Of a stretch of 64,000 bases of DNA, positions 17,349 through 27,221 are shown one piece after another; position 1 is the first letter of the stretch; every line of letters begins with the position of its first letter. Position numbers and translations under genes: made by a program. This DNA comes from JACRLW01 sp050181465. GTDB taxonomy: Bacteria > Planctomycetota > UBA1135 > UBA2386. Below the pieces are notes generated by a model, which saw only the letters and a list, made by a program, of their open reading frames with translations, was not told the origin of the DNA and made no database searches. Where the stretch lies: contig JBFXDD010000001.1 of NCBI GenBank assembly GCA_050181465.1, forward strand, positions 1 through 64,000, read 5' to 3'.

Positions 17349-18809
17349 ATGGAACATCGCTTCGGCGAAGGTTTGACCTACGACGACGTGCTGCTGGTCC
17401 CGCAGTACTCCGAGGTCCTGCCCAAGGACGCCTCGACGCGCACCCTGTTCTGTCGCGGCGTCGCGCTGCAGATTCCCATCGCGTCGGCAGCGATGGACAC
17501 GGTGACCGAGGCGCGGATGGCGGTGGCGCTCGCGCAGGAAGGCGGAATCGGGGTCATCCACAAGAATCTCGCCGTCGATCGGCAAGTCACCGAGGTCGAC
17601 ACCGTGAAGCGCACGGCGAATGGTGTCATCCTCGACCCGGTGACTCTCGGTCCCGACGCGACGGTCGGCGAAGCGAAGGACCTGATGCGAAAGCACAGTT
17701 GTTCGGGCATGCCGATCGTCGACGTCAACGGCGTCGTGCTCGGCATTCTGACGAACCGTGATCTGCGCTTCGTCGAGAGCCGTAGCACACTGGTTCGCGA
17801 CGTGATGACGAAGACCAACCTCGTCACCGCTGGCCCAGATACCACGCTCCAGTCGGCGCGTGCGATTCTCCAGCGCAACAAGGTCGAGAAGCTCATCCTT
17901 CTGCGCCCCGACGGTCAGCTTGCCGGGTTGATCACGATCAAGGACATCAACTTGCTCGAGGAATTCCCGCATGCAGCGCGCGACTCGCGTGGTCGCCTGC
18001 AGGTCGGTGCTGCAGTCGGCGTGCACGATCTCGCGCGCGTCGGCCGTTTGGTCGAGGCGGGTTGCGACGTGGTAGTCGTCGACACGGCGCATGGTCACAC
18101 GCGCAACGTGATCGAGACGGTGCGGGCGATCAAACGTGACTTCGCGGTGCCGGTCGTCGCCGGCAACGTCGCGACTGCCGAGGCGACGCGGGCGTTGATC
18201 GAGGCAGGCGCCGACGCGGTCAAGGTTGGAATCGGCCCCGGTTCGATTTGCACCACTCGCATCGTGACCGGAATCGGCGTGCCGCAGTTCTCCGCTGTGT
18301 TCGAGTGCGCTACCGCTGCCGCCGGAAGCGGCGTGCCCATCATCGCTGATGGTGGAGTGAAGAACTCCGGCGATATCGCGAAGGCGCTCGCCGCGGGTGC
18401 GTCGAGTGTGATGCTCGGCAGCTTGTTGGCCGGTCTGGATGAGTCGCCGGGAGAATCGATCCTGTATCGCGGCCGCTCGTTCAAGTCGGTGCGCGGCATG
18501 GGATCCTTGGGTGCCATGGAGGCGGGGAGTGCCGACCGTTACGCGCAGGGCGAGATCAGGGACAAGCTGAAGTTCGTGCCGGAGGGTGTGGAGGGCATGG
18601 TGCCCTACAAGGGACGTCTCAAGGACTTCGTCTATCAACTGGTCGGTGGTGTTCGTTCGAGCATGGGCTACGTCGGTGCTCGCGATCTCGCCGAATTCAG
18701 CCAGCGTGCCCGGTTCGTGCGGGTCACCGCAGCGGGGGTTCGCGAGTCCCATCCACACGATATTCGGATCACCAAGGAAGCTCCCAACTACAGCGGAGAG
18801 AGCGATTGA
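17349..18809 (+). CDS. guaB: IMP dehydrogenase
   Basis: It oxidises IMP to XMP with NAD, the rate-limiting step of guanine nucleotide synthesis. The 486 residues form a TIM barrel interrupted by a pair of CBS domains (about residues 95-210: TVGEAKDLMRKHSCSGMPIV and RDVMTKTNLVT). The catalytic loop GPGSICTTR places the active Cys at 301; the flap RGMGSLGAM and GVEGMVPYKG are also present. Its stop overlaps the TTG start of guaA, making a coupled two-gene unit for IMP to GMP. Confidence 0.98.
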   Translation: MEHRFGEGLTYDDVLLVPQYSEVLPKDASTRTLFCRGVALQIPIASAAMDTVTEARMAVALAQEGGIGVIHKNLAVDRQVTEVDTVKRTANGVILDPVTLGPDATVGEAKDLMRKHSCSGMPIVDVNGVVLGILTNRDLRFVESRSTLVRDVMTKTNLVTAGPDTTLQSARAILQRNKVEKLILLRPDGQLAGLITIKDINLLEEFPHAARDSRGRLQVGAAVGVHDLARVGRLVEAGCDVVVVDTAHGHTRNVIETVRAIKRDFAVPVVAGNVATAEATRALIEAGADAVKVGIGPGSICTTRIVTGIGVPQFSAVFECATAAAGSGVPIIADGGVKNSGDIAKALAAGASSVMLGSLLAGLDESPGESILYRGRSFKSVRGMGSLGAMEAGSADRYAQGEIRDKLKFVPEGVEGMVPYKGRLKDFVYQLVGGVRSSMGYVGARDLAEFSQRARFVRVTAAGVRESHPHDIRITKEAPNYSGESD

Positions 18810-20395
18810 ACCACGCAGAAGGCACCAAGTCCGCGCACGGCGACGCAGCAATCGCCGGCGGCGTGCTGATCGTCGATTTCGGCACGCAATACTGTCAGCT
18901 CATCGCTCGCCGCATTCGCGAGATGGGCGTCTATTCGCGCATCACGGTCCCCTCGCGGGCTCTCACGATGTGCGATGCCATCGCGCCCGCGGCGATCATC
19001 TTGTCGGGCGGACCGAACTCGGTCTACGCCGCCGACGCTCCAAAGCTGGATCGGCAGCTCCTCGATCGAGGGATCCCCGTGCTCGGCATCTGCTATGGGC
19101 TGCAATGGATCACGCAGACGCTGGGTGGTCGCGTCGAACCAGGTCACGGCGGCGGGGAGTATGGGCGAACGGAGATCGAAGTCGTGGATCGATCGGTGCT
19201 GCTCGACGGAGTGGGCTCGCGATCGATCGTTTGGATGTCGCACGGCGATTCGGTTGCCGTTCTGCCCGACGGATTCGAACTCATCGCGAGGAGCCAGCCG
19301 TGTCCCTTCGCTGCCGTCGGTGATCCGACCCGGAAGATCTACGGCCTTCAGTTCCACCCCGAAGTCACCCACAGTCAGGACGGCGATCGCGTGCTGCGCA
19401 ACTTCGTGCTGCGCATCGCCGGCTGTCGCGATGACTGGCACCCCGGGAACATCGTCGAGCAGAAGATCGCAGCAATTCGCGAACTGGTCGGTCCCGAGGG
19501 CGAGGTCGTCATGGGGCTCTCAGGCGGTGTCGACAGTTCGGTCGCTGCCGTACTGATCCATCGCGCGATCGGCGATCGCCTCCACTGCGTGTTCGTCGAC
19601 AACGGCTTGCTGCGCAAGGGTGAACGCGAGGGTGTCGAGGTGCTCTTCAGAGAGGAGCATCGGATGGACTTGCTTGTGGTCGACGCTCGGGAGCGATTCC
19701 TCTCGGCGCTCGCGGGTGTGGCCGATCCGGAGACCAAGCGCAAGATCATCGGCAAGGAGTTCGTCGATGTGTTCCGCGAGCAAGCGCGGACGCTGCGACA
19801 TGCTCGCTTCCTCGGACAGGGAACTCTGTATCCGGACGTCATCGAATCGGTCGCAGCACACGGCGGTCCGACGGCGACGATCAAGAGTCACCACAACGTC
19901 GGCGGACTCCCCAAGGACCTCGACATGACCCTGGTCGAGCCGTTGCGGGATCTGTTCAAGGACGAGGTCCGCGCGATTGGTCGAGAGTTGGGGCTGCCGG
20001 CATCCCTGGTCGATCGGCAACCATTCCCGGGGCCGGGCCTGGCGGTGCGCTGCCTTGGCGAGGTTACGGAGGGGCGCCTGCGACCGCTGCGCGAGGCGGA
20101 TGCCATCGTGCGTGAGGAGATCGAGACTCGCGGTCTCGAGAAATCGCTGTGGCAGTACTTCGCGGTCTCCTTGCCGGTGCGCTCCGTCGGTGTGATGGGA
20201 GACCAGCGAACCTACGAGAATGCGTGCGTGATCCGCGTGGTGTCGAGTCAGGACGCGATGACTGCCGACTGGGAACTGCTCCCGGTGGATGTCTTGCGCC
20301 GCATCAGCAATCGCATCATCAACGAGGTGCGCGGGCTGAATCGCGTGTGCCTCGATATCTCGAGCAAGCCGCCCGCCACCATCGAGTGGGAGTGA
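18806..20395 (+). CDS. guaA: GMP synthase (glutamine-hydrolysing)
   Basis: It converts XMP to GMP using glutamine and ATP. The 529 residues comprise a class I glutamine amidotransferase domain (nucleophile Cys96 in GICYGLQ; partner His and Glu in HPEVTHSQDG), an ATP pyrophosphatase domain (SGGVDSS at about 239-245) and the C-terminal dimerisation domain ending PPATIEWE. The start is a TTG whose last two bases open the guaB TGA stop (TTGA), with GGAGAGAG about five bases upstream. The coupling should fix the guaB:guaA ratio. Confidence 0.97.
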   Translation: MNHAEGTKSAHGDAAIAGGVLIVDFGTQYCQLIARRIREMGVYSRITVPSRALTMCDAIAPAAIILSGGPNSVYAADAPKLDRQLLDRGIPVLGICYGLQWITQTLGGRVEPGHGGGEYGRTEIEVVDRSVLLDGVGSRSIVWMSHGDSVAVLPDGFELIARSQPCPFAAVGDPTRKIYGLQFHPEVTHSQDGDRVLRNFVLRIAGCRDDWHPGNIVEQKIAAIRELVGPEGEVVMGLSGGVDSSVAAVLIHRAIGDRLHCVFVDNGLLRKGEREGVEVLFREEHRMDLLVVDARERFLSALAGVADPETKRKIIGKEFVDVFREQARTLRHARFLGQGTLYPDVIESVAAHGGPTATIKSHHNVGGLPKDLDMTLVEPLRDLFKDEVRAIGRELGLPASLVDRQPFPGPGLAVRCLGEVTEGRLRPLREADAIVREEIETRGLEKSLWQYFAVSLPVRSVGVMGDQRTYENACVIRVVSSQDAMTADWELLPVDVLRRISNRIINEVRGLNRVCLDISSKPPATIEWE

Positions 20396-20425
20396 GCGGC
20401 TCGCGAGACGTCGGGTGGGTCCCGA

Positions 20426-22687
20426 TCAGAAGACGTTGATCGTGACCACGTTGCTCGCTTCGAGCGGCACGACCAGGTTCGCCGGGTTGAAGCTCAGGCC
20501 TTGGAAGTAGTAGAGGCCGGTGGGAACCGTCGCCGGGAAGGTGAACGACAAGCTGCCGGCGCCGCGGGCACTCAGTGTCTGACCGCCGAGGATGAACAGG
20601 GCCTGGAAGTTGTCACCGATGCCGAGGTTGGCGATGCCGGGCACAGCGCTCGGCTGGTTGCTCGGTGACACCATCCACAGGATGTCCCAGTTCGCATCGC
20701 CGGCCGCACCCAGGGGGGTGGGGAGGTTGCGCACGGCGAACACGGCGCCGCTGATGCGGATCGGGTGTGTGCCGTCGAGCTGGATGTTCAAGGTGTTGCT
20801 GGTTCCCGCGGCGTTGGTCACGCTGATGGGAATCGCCGCCCCGATCTCTGCCGGCACCGGCAAGTTGAAGGTGATCTGAGTCGCGGACTGATTGAAGGTC
20901 GTGATCTGGTCGACGCCGAGATCGATGCGGTCGATGCGATCGAAGGTGCCGGTGAGGGTGATCAGGGCACCGCTCGCGTTCGTCGCGCTGGTCGGCGTCA
21001 CGCCGGTCAGCGTCGGCATCTGCGGCGGCGTTGCGCTGATGCCGGCGACCGCGACGTCAAGGATGGAGCGCACTGCCGTCCCGACCCAGGTGAGTTCCAG
21101 CGTGTAGGTGCGGCCGGCTTGGGCGGTGAACTCGACGTGCTCGTAGCTATTGAGCGTGTTCAGGTCGGACGCGACCAAGGTGGTGCCGTCGAACACACGC
21201 AGGTCGACGTTGTCGAAGGCTCCGCCGCCGGGATGCATCCACGCTGCCGTGAGGCGGCGGGCGCCGGTGGTCACGAACGTGAAGTTCTGACGATAGACCC
21301 GGTTGCTCGCCAGCATGCGAGTCGTGAAGAAGTCACCTTGCAGGGCTTCGCGGACGGCGCGATCGCAGTCCATCACGCCCAGTCCGTAGGTGTTGCGCGA
21401 GGTCTGGGTGTGCTTGGTGGTGTTGAGGAGCGTGGCCTTGGCTTCCAGCGCCGTCATCGAGGGCACTGCTTGGCGCACGAGTGCGCCCCCGCCTGCGGCC
21501 ATCGGCGATGCCATCGAGGTGCCGCTCGCACTGCCGCCACTGGTCGAGTTTGGAACCATCGAGATGACGCTCGCGCCGACTGCGGTGATGTCGGGGTAAG
21601 TGCGGCCGAAACCGTCGAGAGGGCCGGTTCCCGAGAAGCTCGACACGGTCAAGGTGTTCTTGTTGATCGAGCCGACCGCGAGACCGTTCCAGGTGTTCTG
21701 GCTGCTCGACGTGTTCGAACCGTTGTTGCCGGCGGCGCAGCAGACGAGCACGTCGGCGTTGAACGCGGTGTTGTCGAGGGCGACCTGAATGCCGTCCGTG
21801 AGGCTCGGCGAACCGGAGAAGCTGTTGTTGGCGACCTTGATGTTGAGCGCGGCGCGCTGACTCGCGACAGTCTGCCAGGCGTTGATCAGTGCTTGGCCGC
21901 TCGCAGAGCCGGAAGCGCCCGAGCCGGAAATGCGGATCCCGACGAGCTGAGCGCCGTGCGCGATCCCCTTGGTGCCGGCGGTGTCACTGCCGACAGAGCC
22001 GCTCACGTGAGTGCCGTGACCGTTGGAGTCCTCGGTGCCGAAGCCGCTGGCATCGAACACGGCGACCAGCCGACTGCCCTGCAGTCCGCCGCCGGTGGTG
22101 CTGTTCTGATTCCCGCCGATGTAGTAGCCCGGATTCGGCTTGCCGGTGGCGTTGAACTGCGCATCCACACCGGTGTCGATGATCGCAACGGCGACACCCT
22201 GACCGGTCACGGCTTGCCCGAGAGCGTTGGTCCGCGTGTTGGCGGCGGTCGCGTTGTGATGGGTGGCGTTCCGTGCGGTGGTGTTCGTCGGGTAGACGAT
22301 CGGCATCGGCTCGACGACCTCCACGTTCGGCATCCGCTGGAGGCGCGCCACGTCCTCGGCGTCGAGTCGGCTCGCCGCCAGCCCGTTGATGATCCACCAC
22401 TGCTCGTCGACGCTGCCGCCCATGGCCTCGATCTCGCGCACGGCCGCGGCCTGGTCCACGAGCACCTGCCGTTCCATCTGATCGACGATCGCTGCGACCT
22501 GGGCCGGGCTCTGCTTCGCCAGGATGGCGTTGCGGAAGGGTTCGAGGTCGAAGCTCCGATTCTGGAACCGAATGATGTAGCTGCCCGGAACGAACTCGGG
22601 GACGAGGGGGGCGGTTTGGACTTCCTGAGCGAAGACGCTCGAGACGAGCCCGAGCCCCAAGAGCAAGGACGTGGAGGTTCGAAGCAT
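20426..22687 (-). CDS. Secreted subtilisin-like serine protease (S8)
   Basis: The 753-residue protein has a signal peptide (about 1-20), an inhibitor-I9-like propeptide (EFVPGSYIIRFQNRS to about 125), and an S8 catalytic domain with Asp171 (IIDTGVDA), His224 (NGHGTHVSG), oxyanion Asn321 (AAGNNGS) and Ser391 (SGTSMASP). After it come a PPC/P-domain-like beta domain (about 450-555), an IPT/TIG-like domain (TLTGVTPTSATNASGALITL) and a C-terminal beta domain typical of secreted proteins in Planctomycetota. The low-complexity Asn/Thr stretch (TNTTARNATHHNATAANT) at about 134-151 may be the processing linker. Likely extracellular protein digestion. Confidence 0.9.
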   Translation of the reverse strand: MLRTSTSLLLGLGLVSSVFAQEVQTAPLVPEFVPGSYIIRFQNRSFDLEPFRNAILAKQSPAQVAAIVDQMERQVLVDQAAAVREIEAMGGSVDEQWWIINGLAASRLDAEDVARLQRMPNVEVVEPMPIVYPTNTTARNATHHNATAANTRTNALGQAVTGQGVAVAIIDTGVDAQFNATGKPNPGYYIGGNQNSTTGGGLQGSRLVAVFDASGFGTEDSNGHGTHVSGSVGSDTAGTKGIAHGAQLVGIRISGSGASGSASGQALINAWQTVASQRAALNIKVANNSFSGSPSLTDGIQVALDNTAFNADVLVCCAAGNNGSNTSSSQNTWNGLAVGSINKNTLTVSSFSGTGPLDGFGRTYPDITAVGASVISMVPNSTSGGSASGTSMASPMAAGGGALVRQAVPSMTALEAKATLLNTTKHTQTSRNTYGLGVMDCDRAVREALQGDFFTTRMLASNRVYRQNFTFVTTGARRLTAAWMHPGGGAFDNVDLRVFDGTTLVASDLNTLNSYEHVEFTAQAGRTYTLELTWVGTAVRSILDVAVAGISATPPQMPTLTGVTPTSATNASGALITLTGTFDRIDRIDLGVDQITTFNQSATQITFNLPVPAEIGAAIPISVTNAAGTSNTLNIQLDGTHPIRISGAVFAVRNLPTPLGAAGDANWDILWMVSPSNQPSAVPGIANLGIGDNFQALFILGGQTLSARGAGSLSFTFPATVPTGLYYFQGLSFNPANLVVPLEASNVVTINVF

Positions 22688-22890
22688 GGTTCTGAGGGGT
22701 GGTTGAGCCGGTTGGCTGGGGAAGGGCAGTCTCTGGGAAGATTACCCCGCAGGCGGGGATGAGACGACCCGAGGCCCGGCAAGGGTTCCGCGTCTTGTCC
22801 CCTCCACCGCAAAGAAAGTTCGATGCCACCGCCGACGGTGCCGTCCGAGACGGCCACTCGGTCGTTCCGGATCCCACACCCTGCCGGCGA

Positions 22891-24537
22891 TCAGCCCTTG
22901 TTGTCGCTGCGAGCGATGGGCTGCACGCTGCCGGCCGGAGCACGCAGCCAGCGAAGGATCTCCCCGATTCGCGGCGGTTTGCCGGTCATCAGGATCCCGA
23001 CTCGGAACACCTTGCCGGCGCCCCGGAACGCGATGAAGAGGGAGACCAAGATCAGCCCGGTCGTGGCGAGGTACTCCCACGTGGGCGGCGGACCACCCGC
23101 CCGATTCATCATCAAGAAGGGGGTGAACAGGGGGATGTAGGTCAAGACTCGGGCAAGGGTCCCGTTGGGATCCTGAACCACCGGCAGCATCGCGATCAGT
23201 GGGACGATGAGCAGGATGAAGACCGGCTGGAGCAGGTTCTGCGCTTCCTTGAGGGAGTCGCAGACGGAACCCATCGCCACGAGCACCGCTGCGTAGAGGA
23301 GATATCCGGCGAGGAAGTAGGCGATGAACGAGCCCAGATAGATCGGATTGGCCACGATCTCGCGCAGGCCCCATTCGGCGAGCTTCGAAGTCTGCGGCAC
23401 GAGTTGGGTTCCGACGATCGCAGTCAACGCCCAGAACACGACGATCGTGAGGCCGGTGAACGCGATCCCGAGCACTTTGCCCGACATCAGTTGCAGTGGC
23501 GAGACCGAGGACAACAGCACCTCGATGAGGCGATTGCTCTTCTCTTCGACGGTGTTGGTCAGGAGCATCTGAGCTGCGGTGAAGACCGCGATCCACAGCA
23601 AGTACACGAAGGCGACCGGGGCGAAACTCGAGGCCTCCTCGGCCTTCGCGACCTTGGTCGTGCTCTTCCCTCCCTCCGCGACGCGTTCCTTCTCGAAGGC
23701 GAAGGTGGACAGGATCTTGCGGGCTTCCGTGCGCTCGGCGGCGTCGAGCTTGGCCTCCAGCACTTCGAATCGTTTCCCGCGCACCAGTTCCGTTGCGTGA
23801 CCCGCGAACCAATCCCGCAGGCTCGAGTCGGATAGGTTGTTCGAGACGTAACGCCCGCGGTTGCTCCCGAGAGGGTCTTTGGGGACCTCGAAGTAGGCAA
23901 AGAGCTTCTCGGCATCGATGGCGCGATTGAGTGCATCACGCTGCGTCTCGATGGAGGAATCGGCTCCGATGCCCAAGTCGGCGAGGTCGAGCCGCCGATA
24001 GCGGGTTCGGTCGAGCTGGCCCTGCAGGAGGGAGAGCTGCTCCGGCTTCAGTCCTCGGAACCAATCCAGCAGTTCGCCGGCAGAGCCGAGCTTCGAGAAG
24101 TCGGCGGCCGACGGCGCGCGACCCTCGGCTTTCGCCAGCGCCATCGTCTCGGGGAGGAGTGCCGCGATCCGTTGGAAGAGCTCGCGGCGGACCTCGTTGT
24201 CTCCGAGTCTCTCCGCGGCTTCCCTCGCGCGCTGCGCGAGCGCGCCTTCACTGCGATCGGCATCCTCGGCGCCGACGATTTCGCCGACGAACTGCCGCAT
24301 CGCCGACTCGAGGTCGCCGCTCTCGGCGCGACGCTCGATCCCCTGCGACAGCCACTGCGCGGGTGACTCGTCGAGGATCGCATAGGTGCGGACGTCCTTG
24401 CTCCGCTCGAAGATTCGCCCCACGACGATGAACAGGGCGAACACGACCGGCAGCGAAAAGATGCCGATCCAGAAGGTCTTGGTGCGCAGGTTCTCCACGT
24501 ACTCGCGCATCGCGACGTGCATCGTCTTGCTGTTCAA
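22891..24537 (-). CDS. ABC-2 type exporter permease (NatB-like)
   Basis: The 548-residue protein has one N-terminal TM (FWIGIFSLPVVFALFIVV), a long extracytoplasmic region (about residues 40-310, charged), and five or six TMs in the C-terminal half (FVYLLWIAVFTAAQMLLT onwards). This is the layout of NatB/YhaP-type ABC-2 permeases. It works with the ATPase encoded just upstream. The start is TTG, overlapping the ATPase stop as TTGA, with a near-perfect AAGGAGG five bases upstream. The exported substrate is unknown; sodium or a peptide/lipid is typical of relatives. Confidence 0.85.
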   Translation of the reverse strand: MNSKTMHVAMREYVENLRTKTFWIGIFSLPVVFALFIVVGRIFERSKDVRTYAILDESPAQWLSQGIERRAESGDLESAMRQFVGEIVGAEDADRSEGALAQRAREAAERLGDNEVRRELFQRIAALLPETMALAKAEGRAPSAADFSKLGSAGELLDWFRGLKPEQLSLLQGQLDRTRYRRLDLADLGIGADSSIETQRDALNRAIDAEKLFAYFEVPKDPLGSNRGRYVSNNLSDSSLRDWFAGHATELVRGKRFEVLEAKLDAAERTEARKILSTFAFEKERVAEGGKSTTKVAKAEEASSFAPVAFVYLLWIAVFTAAQMLLTNTVEEKSNRLIEVLLSSVSPLQLMSGKVLGIAFTGLTIVVFWALTAIVGTQLVPQTSKLAEWGLREIVANPIYLGSFIAYFLAGYLLYAAVLVAMGSVCDSLKEAQNLLQPVFILLIVPLIAMLPVVQDPNGTLARVLTYIPLFTPFLMMNRAGGPPPTWEYLATTGLILVSLFIAFRGAGKVFRVGILMTGKPPRIGEILRWLRAPAGSVQPIARSDNKG

Positions 24538-25469
24538 GAGGCCTCCTTCGCCAGGCGGCGAGCTTCGGCTTCACGAACGCGCCGCACGAAGATTTCGTGC
24601 AGAGACGTCTCGCGCAGATCGAAGCGTCGAATGGCGACTCGACCGACCAGGGCCGCCAAGATCCGCTGCGGATCGACACCATCGGCCGGATAGATCTCCG
24701 CTTCCTTACCGGCGTCGTTCACGCGCCGGGCCAATCCCTCACGCTCCAGTTCACGGAGGGTCCCACCATCGCCGTCGTAGGCCAAGTGGATCCCGTGGCC
24801 CTCACCTTGCTTCACCTCGGCGAGGGAACCGTCGAACACCTTCCGGCTGCGATGGATCATGAACACGTAGTCGCAGAGTTCCTCGGCACGCTCCATCTCA
24901 TGGGTGCTGAAGATGACCGTGCGGCCCTCCTGCTTCATGTCGAGGATCGTGTCGCGCATCAGTTCCATGTTCACCGGGTCCAAGCCGCTGAAGGGCTCGT
25001 CGAGGATCACCAGGTCGGGTCCGTGGATGATGGTGCTCAGGATCTGAACCTTCTGCCCCATGCCCTTGCTCAGGGCCTGACACTTCTTCTTGGCCCACTC
25101 CGCCAGGCCGTATCGCTCGAGGAGTTCGCCCGCGCGGCGATGGGACGTCGTGCGATCGAGGCCCTTCAGTCGCCCGAAGTAGGCGATCACTTCCTGGACT
25201 CGCATGGTCTTGTAGAGCCCCTTCTCCTCCGGCAAGTAGCCGAGTCGGTCCTTGACGGCTTCCGGCCGTGGTTCGCCGAGCACCGTGATCCGACCCTCGT
25301 CGGGGTAGAAGATGCTCATGATCATCCGGATGGTGGTGGTCTTGCCGGCACCGTTCTGACCGATGAATCCGTAGATCCGGCCGGCGGGAATCCGGAGGGA
25401 GAGATCCGAGACGGCAGTGTGCGCGCCGAATCGTTTGGTGACCGCGTCGAGCGTGACGGCGTATTCCAT
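24534..25469 (-). CDS. ABC exporter ATP-binding protein (NatA-like)
   Basis: The 311-residue ATPase has Walker A GQNGAGKTT, the signature LSKGMGQKVQ (in place of LSGGQ), Walker B LVILDEPFSGLDP and the switch His (FSTHEMERAEEL). The C-terminal extension with LHEIFVRRV is typical of ATPases paired with ABC-2 permeases. The frame is open upstream, but the ATG at 25469 gives the normal N-terminus (EYAVTLDAVTKRFG). It forms a two-gene operon with the permease. The modified signature LSKGM is usual in this subfamily. Confidence 0.92.
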   Translation of the reverse strand: MEYAVTLDAVTKRFGAHTAVSDLSLRIPAGRIYGFIGQNGAGKTTTIRMIMSIFYPDEGRITVLGEPRPEAVKDRLGYLPEEKGLYKTMRVQEVIAYFGRLKGLDRTTSHRRAGELLERYGLAEWAKKKCQALSKGMGQKVQILSTIIHGPDLVILDEPFSGLDPVNMELMRDTILDMKQEGRTVIFSTHEMERAEELCDYVFMIHRSRKVFDGSLAEVKQGEGHGIHLAYDGDGGTLRELEREGLARRVNDAGKEAEIYPADGVDPQRILAALVGRVAIRRFDLRETSLHEIFVRRVREAEARRLAKEAS

Positions 25470-25717
25470 GAGTGCGGGAGCCGCGATGGTTCGCGGGCGC
25501 CGAGGGTGGGCGAAGTGGGGGCAGAACATGTCGCATTCGCTCTGCCCCTGCCAGCGCGGAGATCGGAAGGCGGCGCGCGCGGCCGCGGGGCCGCCGCGGG
25601 TCTCGGTCCTGACCCGGGACTGTGTCCCTCGATCGAAGCTTGGCGTTCGCTCGACGCCGCGCCTACACTCTGCGCCCGTCGGCCTCGTTCCAGGTCGGCG
25701 CACTTTCCCCTCGACGC

Positions 25718-26302
25718 ATGGATTCCGCGGAGCTGGCGGTCATCGGCCTCACCTGCAACCTGGTCGGGGTCTTCTTCCTCGCCAACTCGATCATCTTTCG
25801 CCGGTCCCGGCGAGTGATCGAGGAGTTCTTCGGCGTGGGCGCGGGGAGCATCGCGTCCATCCGCGACTACAGCCTGAACAAGATTCAGGTGGTGATCGGG
25901 TTCCTGTTCCTCAACACCGGGTTCCTGCTTCAGGGCTTCTCGGTGCTCGACCAGCTTCGAGAGCGGATCGGGACCGTGCTCATCTGCCTCGGCATCGTGG
26001 CGATCGCCGGCTTGGTCTACCTGATCGGGTCGACCTACTCCCGGCGCAACTTTCGTCGACACCTGCGCGAGTTCTTCGCCCGCAACCCGTGGGACTTCCG
26101 CAAGGACATTGCGCTCACCCGCGAAATCGGCGCCTTCTTCGGCGTCCGCCATGGGCAGGACACCACGGTGGAGGACTACGTGCGGGAAGTGCGCTCCGCG
26201 CTGGGCCTGCCGCCCGAGAGCGAGCGAAGCCTGAAAGGCCCGACACTAGGGGAACGCGGGCGGCGACTGCGCGACGACATCGGTGCGCTTCCGGGACGCT
26301 GA
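25718..26302 (+). CDS. Three-TM membrane protein of unknown function
   Basis: The 194-residue product starts MDSAELAVIG and has three hydrophobic segments (about 5-27, 52-72 and 82-106), followed by a basic, soluble C-terminal half (RRNFRRHLREFFARNPWDFR onwards). The ATG at 25718 is chosen because the preceding open frame is not hydrophobic or conserved-looking. No family is recognised. It is divergent from the ABC operon across a 248-base spacer in which I see no further feature. Confidence 0.65.
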   Translation: MDSAELAVIGLTCNLVGVFFLANSIIFRRSRRVIEEFFGVGAGSIASIRDYSLNKIQVVIGFLFLNTGFLLQGFSVLDQLRERIGTVLICLGIVAIAGLVYLIGSTYSRRNFRRHLREFFARNPWDFRKDIALTREIGAFFGVRHGQDTTVEDYVREVRSALGLPPESERSLKGPTLGERGRRLRDDIGALPGR

Positions 26303-26392
26303 GGCTGAGGCTGCGGCTGGCAGCACCTTCCTGGCCTGCAATCTCCCGCCGTGCGGGCGTCACCAGAACGGAGCTTCGGACACGGAGACAGC

Positions 26393-27163
26393 ATGCCTCC
26401 GATCCACCGAAGCGGGCTTTGTCGCGCGCGGCGCGAGTTCAACCAGTCGTTGTTGGCCACGCTCGCCCCTCGAACCTGCGCGGCCTGCGGTGAGGTCTCT
26501 GCAGCCGGACTCTGTCCAGGTTGTCGCGCTCGGCTGGAGGTCGTGACCGAGCCGCGTTGTCGCCGGTGTCGTGCCGCCCTGCTCCATCCCACGGCGGTCT
26601 GCACCGCCGACCACTCGTGGTTGCGTTGGATCCACGCGGTCTACGCGCCCTGGTTCTATCGCGGCAGCGGCGGGGCGATCGTGCGGCGTTTCAAGTTCGA
26701 GGGCTGCCCGGTCGCCGGCGAACGGATGTTGCATGCCATGCGGCGAGCGCTTGGTGGGTTCGCCAACGGAGAAGGACGGCGCGCGAAGGTGGTCGCGGTG
26801 CCGATGCACCGGCAGCGCCGGCGAGAACGCGGCTACGACCAAGCGGAGCGTCTGGCGATCGGCCTCGGCGACCTGCTCGGGCTGAGCTACCAAGACGGGG
26901 TGCTGGTGCGGCGACGCGCGACCCTCTCCCAGGCGGACCCACGCGTGACTTCGCGCGAAGCGAACGTCGCCGGTGCCTTCCAGCTCGCGCGGCCCGCCGC
27001 GGTGCAGGGCTCGTGGATCCTGCTGGTCGATGACGTCTGCACTTCCGGGGCGACAGCGCGAGCCTGCGCTGCCGTGCTGCGGGGCGGCGGCGCGCAGCGG
27101 GTCGCGTTGGTCGTCGCTGCCCTCGCCCATCCGGAGCGTGCCGATCCCGACTTGGTTTCGTGA
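26393..27163 (+). CDS. comF: ComF-family phosphoribosyltransferase-like protein
   Basis: The 256-residue protein has the N-terminal zinc ribbon of ComF (CAACG ... CPGC, then CRRC) and the phosphoribosyltransferase domain with the PRPP-binding motif LLVDDVCTSGAT near residue 215. ComF proteins are linked to DNA uptake in competent bacteria; the exact reaction is unsettled. The ATG at 26393 was chosen over 26351 because GGAGA lies five bases upstream. Family call is firm, a role in competence here is inference. Confidence 0.85.
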   Translation: MPPIHRSGLCRARREFNQSLLATLAPRTCAACGEVSAAGLCPGCRARLEVVTEPRCRRCRAALLHPTAVCTADHSWLRWIHAVYAPWFYRGSGGAIVRRFKFEGCPVAGERMLHAMRRALGGFANGEGRRAKVVAVPMHRQRRRERGYDQAERLAIGLGDLLGLSYQDGVLVRRRATLSQADPRVTSREANVAGAFQLARPAAVQGSWILLVDDVCTSGATARACAAVLRGGGAQRVALVVAALAHPERADPDLVS

Positions 27164-27221
27164 GACGCGGTTGTCACTCAGGGTCGACCTCGATCGACCG
27201 TCGCGCCTGCCCGGACGTCCC

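Noticed and set aside
15600..18851. A 1,083-codon open frame on the reverse strand across the symporter and guaB
   Set aside because: It overlaps real genes in other frames, and its sequence is Arg-rich with no domain pattern.
22745..22758. CCCCG-CAGG-CGGGG hairpin downstream of the ABC permease
   Set aside because: The stem is only five base pairs without a T-run; too common in GC-rich DNA to be called a terminator.
27164..27221. Terminator after comF
   Set aside because: The short GTCGACCTCGATCGACC palindromic stretch has no T-run and low specificity; repeat A itself is the more notable structure.
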